A stretch of 6,106 bases of DNA from Pseudonocardiaceae bacterium (GTDB taxonomy: Bacteria; Actinomycetota; Actinomycetes; Mycobacteriales; Pseudonocardiaceae): NCBI GenBank assembly GCA_025937115.1, contig JAICSB010000208.1, positions 1 to 6,106 of the forward strand, read 5' to 3'. Both the position numbers and the translations under genes were made by a program. Positions 1 through 5,153 of this stretch are shown here, one piece after another; position 1 is the first letter of the stretch; each line of letters starts with the position of its first letter. Below the pieces are notes generated by a model. The model saw nothing but the letters and a program-made list of their open reading frames with translations, was not told the origin of the DNA and did no database searches.

Positions 1-136
1 ACCGGGTGTGCTCGGCGAGCTTGGTGAATCCCCAGTTGGCCTGCATCTTGGCGTGCAGGAAGTACTGATTGATGGCGGTCAGTTCACTGGTCAGCTGCTC
101 ATTGAGTAGCGCCAGGACCTCGTCATCGCCGCGCAT
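1..136 (-). CDS. bfr: Bacterioferritin, N-terminal part (gene runs off the window start)
   Basis: Haem-containing ferritin that oxidises Fe(II) at a diiron centre and stores iron as a mineral inside a 24-subunit cytosolic shell. Only the first 45 codons are in the window, out of about 160 in the family. The visible N-terminus starts MRGDDEVLALLNEQL and continues into the ferritin helix A sequence SELTAINQYF. It matches the known bacterioferritin pattern, including Glu18 (ferroxidase ligand) and Tyr25, and is very like mycobacterial BfrA. The ATG at 134-136 is supported by an AAGGGGG ribosome binding site at 146-152, 9 nt upstream, and by the family's MxGD start. The 142-bp gap to bfd carries its own candidate promoter and iron box. 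It is the last gene of the iron cluster visible here. The haem-binding Met and the remaining diiron ligands lie outside the window. Confidence 0.96.
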   Translation of the reverse strand, partial: MRGDDEVLALLNEQLTSELTAINQYFLHAKMQANWGFTKLAEHTR

Positions 137-177
137 AACGCCAAACCCCCTTGGATGGAAATCACTCAGTGATCATT

Positions 178-206
178 ACCGTATCGGTTCTGAACCGGCT
201 TGTCAC
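178..206 (-). promoter_or_regulatory. Predicted SigA-type promoter of bfr
   Basis: On the minus strand a -35 element GTGACA (201-206; 5 of 6 match TTGACA) is followed by a 17-nt spacer and a -10 element TACGGT (178-183), which fits the actinobacterial TANNNT pattern. This places transcription start near 171, with a leader of about 35 nt carrying the bfr ribosome binding site. A small inverted repeat, ATCAC-TCA-GTGAT (161-173), sits at the predicted transcription start. The prediction rests on motif and spacing only. Confidence 0.55.
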
Positions 207-207
207 C

Positions 208-226
208 GAAGGTGAGCCTGCCCTGA
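208..226. promoter_or_regulatory. Candidate IdeR/DtxR iron box upstream of bfr
   Basis: The 19-mer GAAGGTGAGCCTGCCCTGA matches 13 of 19 positions of the IdeR/DtxR consensus TTAGGTTAGSCTAACCTAA, with matches in both half-sites and at the centre. It begins 2 bp upstream of the predicted bfr -35 element. For a metal-dependent IdeR that position suits activation rather than repression. IdeR is known to activate bfrA in M. tuberculosis from upstream boxes, which supports the reading. An overlapping inverted repeat TCACC-GAA-GGTGA (203-215) touches the -35. The site is a manual match and has not been scored against a matrix. Confidence 0.5.
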
Positions 227-278
227 CCAGCGGTAATCGGATAAATGAGACCGCGCCGAAGAGCAAGTTCGCCAGTGA

Positions 279-473
279 TCAGGCGGTACGCCACAGCGGA
301 CTGGGAAGCTCGTCAGCCGGAGCGCTCAGCAGGGCAACGATCTTGCCGACGCATGACCCGCACCCAGTGCCGGCCTCGCTGCGGGTGACCACGTCCTTGA
401 CGGTGCACGCTCCGGCAGCGATGCATCCGCGCACCTCGGCTTCGGTCACCGCCCGGCAGATGCAGACGTACAT
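279..473 (-). CDS. bfd: Bacterioferritin-associated ferredoxin ([2Fe-2S])
   Basis: Small cytosolic [2Fe-2S] protein of 64 aa. In the bacteria where it has been studied, it docks on bacterioferritin and passes electrons to the haem so that stored Fe(III) is reduced and released. The protein begins MYVCICRAVTEAEV and has the four cluster cysteines in the family spacing C4-x-C6 ... C38-x2-C41 (GTGCGSC), essentially the same positions as E. coli Bfd (also 64 aa). Two extra cysteines, C17 and C23, are present. The start at 473 is chosen over an in-frame ATG at 515 because MYVC is the family N-terminus and GAGGGG (483-488) lies 9 nt upstream, while the 515 start would fall inside a candidate iron box. 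It is followed after 142 bp by bfr, its expected partner. The fold is the BFD-like domain also found in nitrite reductases and NifU, but the size and neighbour point to true Bfd. Confidence 0.93.
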   Translation of the reverse strand: MYVCICRAVTEAEVRGCIAAGACTVKDVVTRSEAGTGCGSCVGKIVALLSAPADELPSPLWRTA

Positions 474-482
474 GGCTCGTGG

Positions 483-488
483 CCCCTC
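483..488 (-). promoter_or_regulatory. Ribosome binding site that fixes the bfd start
   Basis: GAGGGG on the minus strand, 9 nt before the ATG at 473. It favours the 64-aa protein starting MYVC over the 14-codon-longer reading from 515. Confidence 0.75.
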
Positions 489-497
489 GACTGGGTG

Positions 498-516
498 ATA
501 GGCAAGGCTAAGCACA
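498..516. promoter_or_regulatory. Candidate IdeR/DtxR iron box in the bfd promoter
   Basis: On the minus strand TGTGCTTAGCCTTGCCTAT matches 13 of 19 positions of TTAGGTTAGSCTAACCTAA. The match is very good over the 14 bases TTAGCCTTGCCTAT (11 of 14) and poor in the outer left arm. It lies 25-43 nt upstream of the bfd start. A possible -35, TTGATC (520-525), lies just upstream, and a weak -10, TATCAC (495-500, 19-nt spacer), overlaps its downstream edge. A regulator bound here would cover the promoter, so iron-dependent repression is expected. That would agree with the iron-repressed bfd genes known in other bacteria. The promoter elements are weaker evidence than the box itself. Confidence 0.5.
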
Positions 517-536
517 CCAGATCAACGGGCGGGCGT

Positions 537-1082
537 CTAGTCCTTCGGCTGGCCGCGGCGTTGCCCGCGGTCCTCTTCCACGTCGCGGACGTAGCTTGCA
601 GGGTCCTTGTCCACCGGTTCGACGCCGGCGAAGTGCCTGGCCTCAAAGGTGATGAAGGCAACCGCCAAGTCATGGCGCAGCGGCAGCTCGGCGTGCCGGC
701 GGAAATCTGTGAGGCCCTCGCGTTCCTCCTCGGCCATGTGGTCGCTGTTGGCCTCGTTCGCCTTGGCGACGGCGTCATACCAGCCGTCGCTGCCCACCTC
801 GTGGTCTGCGACCTCGGCGACCGCGTCACGGATGTCATTGTGATCGCCGATCGCGTCCTTGGTTTCGGCCTCCGGGTCGGCGCCCCCGGCGCCTTTGCCC
901 ACGCGCAGTAGTTCCGGATAGAAGAGCTGCTCCTCAGCCTCGGCGTGCACCTCGAGGAATGCGGCGAGCCGTGTCCACACAGCGCTGAGAGCCGCGGTAT
1001 CGGTGCGGTCGATCTGTTCGAGGATCGCGAAGAGCCGCCGCTGCTCATGGTGGTCATCGAGGATCAGCTGGGTGATGTCCAT
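537..1082 (-). CDS. Hemerythrin-like (HHE domain) diiron protein
   Basis: A 181-aa soluble protein with the hemerythrin/HHE cation-binding fold, a four-helix bundle that holds a non-haem diiron (Fe-O-Fe) site. Likely ligands are visible: H11/H12 in the first helix (LDDHHEQRR), H46 and E50 (VHAEAEEQLFYPE), H81 (GDHNDI), and H115 with E119 (SDHMAEEE), giving the usual H...HxxxE...H...HxxxE pattern. The C-terminus after about residue 160 is charged (DVEEDRGQRRGQPKD) and probably disordered. Mycobacterial relatives include M. smegmatis MSMEG_3312 and M. tuberculosis Rv2633c. Rv2633c has been reported to have catalase activity, so a role with O2, peroxide or NO is more plausible than bulk oxygen carriage. 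The ATG at 1082 follows a GAGAGGAG purine run (1087-1094). The gene starts 28 bp after the UDP-glucose dehydrogenase stop, so co-transcription is likely, and bfd lies 63 bp downstream. Substrate and exact role cannot be told from sequence. Confidence 0.9.
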   Translation of the reverse strand: MDITQLILDDHHEQRRLFAILEQIDRTDTAALSAVWTRLAAFLEVHAEAEEQLFYPELLRVGKGAGGADPEAETKDAIGDHNDIRDAVAEVADHEVGSDGWYDAVAKANEANSDHMAEEEREGLTDFRRHAELPLRHDLAVAFITFEARHFAGVEPVDKDPASYVRDVEEDRGQRRGQPKD

Positions 1083-1110
1083 GGTTCTCCTCTCGCAGGC
1101 ACGGCTGGCG

Positions 1111-2424
1111 TTAGAAGGTTGTCAGCGGCTGGGTGGCTCTGCGGCCGATGCCGCGGACTTCGAAGCCGACCCGGCGCAGCACGTCTGCGTCGAGCAGGTT
1201 GCGAGTATCGATCACGATGCGACGCTGCACCAGCTCAGCCAGCTGTCCCCAGTCCAATAGCCGGAACTCGGGCCATTCGGTGAGCACGACCAGGGCGGCG
1301 GCGCCGGAGGCGACCTTGAGCGGGTCGTCGGTGACCTGCAGGTCGTCGGTCATGCCGGGTACCGCGGCGGGAACCCCGGGGTCATAGCCGATCAGGTCGG
1401 TGCCCTCGGCGGCCAGCAGCGCGGCCACCGTGAGGGCGGGGGAGTCGCGCAGGTCGTCGGTGCCGGCCTTGAAGGTCAGCCCGAGTAGCCCGATGCGCTG
1501 CCCTGCCAGCGACCCGCCGACGGCGTCGCGGACCTTGGCGACCATCCGGTGCTGCTGGTGGGTGTTGGTGTCCAGGCTGGCCTGAAGTAGAGCGAAATCG
1601 AAGTCCGCCGCGGCGCACACCTGTAGCAGCGCGTGGGTGTCTTTGGGCAGGCAGGATCCGCCCCAGCCGGGACCCGGTTGCAGGAATGCCTGCCCGATCC
1701 GCCGGTCGTAACCGATGCCTTCGGTGACGTCGAGCACGTCGGCCCCGAACCGCTCGCACAGCTCTGCGATGGCATTGACATAGGACAGCTTCATCGCTAG
1801 GAAGCAGTTCGCCGCGTATTTGACCATCTCTGCGCTGGCCGCGTCGGTGAGCACCGTCGGTGCGCCCAGCCGGGCATACAGCGCCGCCACCCGTTCGGCG
1901 GCGTCTTGCGCGTCACAGCCCACCACGATGCGGTCGGGGTTGAGGAAGTCTTCGACCGCCGAGCCTTCCCGGAGGAACTCCGGGTTGCTCACCACTGCCA
2001 CGTCCGGACGGCCCAGCAACTGTGCGGTGCGTGCCGCGGTGCCCACTGGAACGGTCGATTTGTTGACCACCACGCAGCCCGCCGGCAGCAGTTCGTGCAC
2101 CTCGGCGGCCACCGCCTCCACGGCTGAGAGATCCGCTGCACCGCCGGCGCCCATCGGCGTGGGCACGCACAAGAACACCACCTCGGCATCCTTGACTGCG
2201 GCCGCAGCTCCCACCACGAACTGCAGCCGGCCGGCGGCTAGCCCCTGCGCCACCAGGTCGGGCAACCCTGGCTCCAGGATCGGCACCTCTCCGGCGGACA
2301 GCCGGGCCACCTTGCGCGCGTCGACGTCGGCGCACACCACTCGATGCCCCAGCGAGGCAAGACAGGCGCCCGTCGTCAGGCCCACATACCCGGAACCGAT
2401 CACCGCGATGCGACGCACGAACAT
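1111..2424 (-). CDS. udgA: UDP-glucose 6-dehydrogenase
   Basis: Cytosolic NAD-dependent enzyme that oxidises UDP-glucose in two steps to UDP-glucuronate, a precursor for cell-surface glycans. The 437-aa protein is full length for the UDP-glucose/GDP-mannose dehydrogenase family. The N-terminal Rossmann domain begins with GSGYVG (10-15) and includes STVPVGT (123-129) and NPEFLREGSAVEDF (147-160). The middle domain has K202 and N206 (EMVKYAANCF) and the catalytic cysteine C258 in GWGGSCLPKD, with D262. The C-terminal UDP-binding domain has FKAGTDDLRDSP (318-329), with K319 and R326. All key residues are intact, so it should be active. GDP-mannose or UDP-ManNAc dehydrogenases are the main alternatives, and substrate choice is an inference from overall resemblance. 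The symbol follows M. tuberculosis udgA usage. The start at 2424 is preceded by GAGGGGAG (2431-2438). It follows the nuclease-like gene by 29 bp. Confidence 0.92.
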   Translation of the reverse strand: MFVRRIAVIGSGYVGLTTGACLASLGHRVVCADVDARKVARLSAGEVPILEPGLPDLVAQGLAAGRLQFVVGAAAAVKDAEVVFLCVPTPMGAGGAADLSAVEAVAAEVHELLPAGCVVVNKSTVPVGTAARTAQLLGRPDVAVVSNPEFLREGSAVEDFLNPDRIVVGCDAQDAAERVAALYARLGAPTVLTDAASAEMVKYAANCFLAMKLSYVNAIAELCERFGADVLDVTEGIGYDRRIGQAFLQPGPGWGGSCLPKDTHALLQVCAAADFDFALLQASLDTNTHQQHRMVAKVRDAVGGSLAGQRIGLLGLTFKAGTDDLRDSPALTVAALLAAEGTDLIGYDPGVPAAVPGMTDDLQVTDDPLKVASGAAALVVLTEWPEFRLLDWGQLAELVQRRIVIDTRNLLDADVLRRVGFEVRGIGRRATQPLTTF

Positions 2425-2453
2425 GCGGTTCTCCCCTCACGCTGTGTTGCTAG

Positions 2454-4100
2454 TCATGGTCGCACAGTTATCAGGTCGCCGGCGTAGGGCACGTCGTTGA
2501 CCTGTTCGGAACTCATCCACAGTCGCAGCGCCCGGGTGGCGCCCACATCGTCGGCGTTGTAGGTGAGCAGCCGGTCCCGCTGGGTCAGGTCCGGTGGCGC
2601 GCCGCCCAGCCCCACAGCGTCGGAGTACCAGCGCATCGAGTTCTCGCCGCTGGCCTCCGGATCGTGCCAGGAGAACCCGGCGGCCGGAGCGATCGTCTTG
2701 AGTCCCTTGCCGTGCGCGCAGAGGAACTCAGCGCTGACCACCGCGTACAGATCGACCCAGTGGCCCGACGAGATGAACTCCTGCACCGTGGCGGCGGTGG
2801 GGATGCCGGGGGCGCCGGCGAAGCGTTCCACCGAGGAGAACATCCAGCGGTTCTCCGCTTGCTCGTTGTAGCAGTACGCGGCAAAGCTCAGACCGCGCTC
2901 GGCTGCGCGGGCGCGGACCTCGGTCAGCCAGCCCCAGAATGCCGCGAACGACCGGGCCTCATCGGGCGTCGGCACCGGTTCCCAGGTGGCGAAAGCGCGA
3001 TAACCCCTCGGCATCCCGATGTCGGAGCCGGACAGCAGGCAGCCCCACAGATACGCCCCGGATTCGTCGAAGCTCTCCATGTCCACGTCCACCTCGATGT
3101 CGGCGCGCGGCACGGTGATGCGCCGGTTGCGCCGCACCAGCGTGAGGTCCCGCTGCCAGGCGCGGGCTAGCAGCACCGCGTCACGGAAAGACACCCCGGC
3201 TATCGGCACTGGCGGGTCGCCCGCCGGGTCAAGCGCGGCCAGCTCGTCCACGGTGGACAATCCGGCCGCTCGCAGCGCTACCGCATCCTCCCCGCGCAGC
3301 ACCAAGCTCACGTCCCGGGAGGCCCGTAGCGCCGGACCGCACAGCGGCCACCACGGGCAGGACCGGCATTCAGTGACCCGGGACGGCTGGGCCAGCGGCT
3401 CTTCCTCGGTGGCGGCGGCGCGGGCGACCGCGAGCCGATCGGCGAACCGGGCGTCGTACTCAGCCATCGCGGTCCGGCCACCTGGCCAGGTGGGCGCGTC
3501 GAGGTCATGCCACACCACGACGTCAGCCTCAAGCCCGATCACCCCTCCGGTGGCCCGCCCGCGGGTGGCCAACCCGGCCGCCTGTAGCAGCCGCACCGCA
3601 TGCGCCAGCCGCAGCTGATCCCTGGACTGGGGGCGGACCTTGCGCTTCGGGTCGATCCTGGCCAGCGTCGGTTGAGACAACGAGCTGGTGCGGGCCCCGG
3701 AGCCCGGGTCGGTCACCTTGTGCCGCACGACGATCACTGGAAGGTAGCCACCGTGGTGGCGCACCAGCAGTTCTACGCCGCCCCGGCGGCCGCTCTGGGG
3801 ATCTGCCAGCAGCAGGCCGCCCCAGACGAATGGTGCGCCTCCGAGGAGCAGGGCGAGGGTGGTGCTGCACCGCTGGTCGGCAGGCAGCCCCGGCGAGACC
3901 TCCGCCCAGTCAGCGGGGTGGTAGGCGGCCAGCCGGTCGGCGACGAAACGACGGTGCGTGACGGCATCGGCGATCCGCCTCGCGGCGGTCGCGTCCAGCG
4001 CAGCGCGCGGCGTGTCGGCTACCGTGGGATCGTGCTCCAGGTGCACCCGGCGGCGGCAGCGGGTGACCACAGCGGCGTCCAGCAGCACTGTCGAGTCCAC
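2454..4100 (-). CDS. TM0106-family RecB/Cas4-like putative nuclease
   Basis: A 548-aa two-part nucleic-acid enzyme of unknown biological role. The N-terminal half resembles the RecB/Cas4 PD-(D/E)XK fold. It has one cysteine near the start (C15) and three more at C245-x2-C248-x5-C254 (ECRSCPWWPLC), the usual arrangement for a 4Fe-4S cluster that pins the nuclease domain together, plus a RecB-type motif III glutamine (Q162 in RDQLRLAH). A helix-hairpin-helix-like segment lies at about 277-292. The C-terminal half is an RNase H-like DEDD domain with D340/E342 (DVDMESFDE), N412 (CYNEQAE), D450 (WVDLY) and YNADDV (514-519). The PD-(D/E)XK acidic residues look degenerate (see findings). The start is GTG at 4100, because a stop lies four codons upstream. 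There is no good ribosome binding site, but a -10 element fits a leaderless message. It probably leads the operon with udgA and the hemerythrin-like gene. Family assignment is good; function is not known. Confidence 0.85.
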   Translation of the reverse strand: MDSTVLLDAAVVTRCRRRVHLEHDPTVADTPRAALDATAARRIADAVTHRRFVADRLAAYHPADWAEVSPGLPADQRCSTTLALLLGGAPFVWGGLLLADPQSGRRGGVELLVRHHGGYLPVIVVRHKVTDPGSGARTSSLSQPTLARIDPKRKVRPQSRDQLRLAHAVRLLQAAGLATRGRATGGVIGLEADVVVWHDLDAPTWPGGRTAMAEYDARFADRLAVARAAATEEEPLAQPSRVTECRSCPWWPLCGPALRASRDVSLVLRGEDAVALRAAGLSTVDELAALDPAGDPPVPIAGVSFRDAVLLARAWQRDLTLVRRNRRITVPRADIEVDVDMESFDESGAYLWGCLLSGSDIGMPRGYRAFATWEPVPTPDEARSFAAFWGWLTEVRARAAERGLSFAAYCYNEQAENRWMFSSVERFAGAPGIPTAATVQEFISSGHWVDLYAVVSAEFLCAHGKGLKTIAPAAGFSWHDPEASGENSMRWYSDAVGLGGAPPDLTQRDRLLTYNADDVGATRALRLWMSSEQVNDVPYAGDLITVRP

Positions 4101-4106
4101 GACGTC

Positions 4107-4112
4107 AGACTA
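4107..4112 (-). promoter_or_regulatory. Predicted -10 element for a leaderless transcript of the nuclease-like gene
   Basis: TAGTCT (TANNNT) lies on the minus strand with exactly six bases (GACGTC) between it and the GTG start at 4100, so transcription would begin at or beside the start codon. Leaderless mRNAs with ATG/GTG at +1 are common in mycobacteria, and the gene lacks a convincing ribosome binding site. No good -35 is visible, which is usual for this promoter class. Confidence 0.4.
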
Positions 4113-4113
4113 T

Positions 4114-4151
4114 GTCCCGGGACTGACAGCCTGCGCGACCACCGGCCGGTG
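4114..4151. repeat. Two perfect palindromes in the intergenic region
   Basis: GTCCCGGGAC (4114-4123) and CACCGGCCGGTG (4140-4151) are perfect inverted repeats without a loop, 16 bp apart, between the transporter remnant and the nuclease-like gene. GTCAG (4104-4108) and CTGAC (4123-4127) also pair around the first. They lie where a repressor could act on the predicted promoter of the nuclease-like gene. No T-tract follows, so they do not look like terminators. Short GC palindromes also arise by chance in DNA this GC-rich. Confidence 0.3.
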
Positions 4152-4180
4152 ACACGACGATCAGGGACACGACGATCAGG
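4151..4180. repeat. Perfect 15-bp tandem direct repeat (two copies)
   Basis: GACACGACGATCAGG occurs twice head to tail with no mismatch, at 4151-4165 and 4166-4180. The repeat covers the stop codon of the binding-protein remnant (TGA at 4176-4178 on the minus strand), so each unit carries that TGA. A recent local duplication, for example by replication slippage, is the simplest reading. Two copies are too few to call a variable-number repeat family. Confidence 0.85.
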
Positions 4181-4394
4181 ACCCATTGGCGATGAAGCCG
4201 TGCTGCCCGAGCCAGTCGCGGGCAACCCGGCGTGGCGATCTGCCCTCTGCGGACCGCTGCCGGTTCAGCTCGGCCATCACCTCATTGGTCAGGGCCGCGG
4301 AGATCGGGGCGAACGCCTTGGCGATGTTCGGGTTGTGGCCTGGTAGATGGGGCCGGCTTGGAGCACCTTGAGCCAGCGGCGGGTGGTCCGGATC
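4176..4394 (-). pseudogene. Remnant of the osmoprotectant ABC substrate-binding protein gene
   Basis: Downstream of the permease, minus-strand translation gives GHNPNIAKAF, then APISAALTNEVMAELNRQ, then RSPRRVARDWLGQHGFIANGS and a stop at 4176. This is the typical C-terminal end of glycine betaine/choline-binding proteins (OpuAC/ProX type), ending in an ARxWLxxxGF motif. Intact proteins are about 300 aa. Here only about 70 codons remain, with no signal peptide, lipobox or ligand-binding aromatic residues visible. No plausible start exists in this frame after the permease stop, apart from an internal GTG-ATG inside the conserved segment. The preceding bases read best in another frame (RRWLKVLQAGPIYQ, to about 4340), so one base seems to be missing near GG at 4339-4340. 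A GTG overlapping the permease stop (4398) opens only a 38-aa frame ending at 4282. A large internal deletion plus a frameshift explains this best. Misassembly or a read error is the alternative. Confidence 0.72.
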
Positions 4395-5153
4395 TCACCC
4401 GATCCGTCCGCTGACGAGCCTTTCAGCGACGCCGCCCAGCCAGTCGATGATCAACGCCAGCGCTGCCACGATGGCTGACGTGGCGAGCACCGCCTGCGCC
4501 CGGCCGAGATAGAGCATGCTGCTGATGGGTTCGCCGAGGCCGCCGGCGCCGATGAAGGTGGCCAGTGTGGCGGTACCGACGTTGAGTACCAGCGCTACCC
4601 GGATGCCCGCCACCATCACCGGCACCGCGAGCGGGATCTCCACCCTCAGCAGGGTCTGCCTGGCGGACATCCCCATGCCTCGGGCGGCCTCGATGAGTGC
4701 TGGATCCACCTGCAGCAGCCCGACCACCGTGTTGGTGAGCACCGGCAGGAACGACGCCAGGACCAGAGCGATGATCGCCGTCGTGGTACCGAACCCGAGC
4801 AGGAAGGCCAGCAGGATGATCACGCCGTAGGCCGGCAGCGCCTGCATGAAGCCACCGAACGCGAGCGTCCCGGTCCGGATCCGGGCCGCCGCCGGGCGGC
4901 TCAGCGCGATCCCCAGCGGCAGCGCCAACACGATCACCACCACGGTGGACGCCACCGTGAGCCAGATCTGCTCGAGGAACCTGGGCCACAGGTAGGACGG
5001 ATCCAGTGCCCGTTGCTCGACGCTGTCCAGTTGCCGAGTGGCGGTGTAGACGAGCACGCCGGCTAGCCCGACGACCACGATCACCGGTGTGGCGACCAGG
5101 TCGCGGTTGCGCCGGATCCAGCCCGGTGCACGGGCGGGTACGGCCGCTGTCAT
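4395..5153 (-). CDS. Osmoprotectant ABC transporter permease (OpuCB/ProW type)
   Basis: Integral membrane subunit of an importer for compatible solutes such as glycine betaine, carnitine or choline; 252 aa. About six hydrophobic helices are visible (near residues 18-37, 62-84, 97-120, 124-147, 177-195 and 219-240). The cytoplasmic coupling (EAA) loop is DPALIEAARGMGMSARQTLLRV (about 150-171), followed by EIPLAVPVM, and the family signature NVGTATLATFIGAGGLG spans about 191-207. The first helix and the stretch up to residue 60 are longer than in minimal permeases of this family. The ATG at 5153 overlaps the ATPase stop by four bases (ATGA), so the two are translationally coupled. The downstream binding-protein gene is a remnant, so the permease may be orphaned or use a binding protein encoded elsewhere. 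Any second permease would have to lie beyond the window, upstream of the ATPase. The substrate is inferred from family only. Confidence 0.92.
   Translation of the reverse strand: MTAAVPARAPGWIRRNRDLVATPVIVVVGLAGVLVYTATRQLDSVEQRALDPSYLWPRFLEQIWLTVASTVVVIVLALPLGIALSRPAAARIRTGTLAFGGFMQALPAYGVIILLAFLLGFGTTTAIIALVLASFLPVLTNTVVGLLQVDPALIEAARGMGMSARQTLLRVEIPLAVPVMVAGIRVALVLNVGTATLATFIGAGGLGEPISSMLYLGRAQAVLATSAIVAALALIIDWLGGVAERLVSGRIG

Noticed and set aside
167..281. 9-bp direct repeat CAGTGATCA at 167-175 and 273-281 flanking the bfr promoter region
   Set aside because: Too short and too far apart (106 bp) to separate from chance; the second copy overlaps the bfd stop region.
151..498. Plus-strand open frame of 115 codons across the bfd region and bfr promoter
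   Set aside because: It begins at a TTG inside the complement of the bfr ribosome binding site and overlaps bfd on the other strand, whose four cysteines are fully conserved.
474..515. Longer bfd reading starting at the ATG at 515
   Set aside because: It adds 14 residues absent from the family, lacks a ribosome binding site and would place the start inside the candidate iron box.
1820..2500. Plus-strand open frame of 226 codons opposite the UDP-glucose dehydrogenase gene
   Set aside because: Rich in Ser, Thr, Ala and Arg with no domain; it mirrors the codon pattern of the real gene on the other strand.
4101..4175. Possible rho-independent terminator after the transporter genes
   Set aside because: The palindromes have no loop and no T-tract follows on either strand, so a terminator is not supported.
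3600..4346. Plus-strand open frame of 248 codons opposite the nuclease-like gene and the remnant
   Set aside because: Low-complexity composition typical of an antisense frame, no domain, and the opposite strand encodes a clear multi-motif protein.
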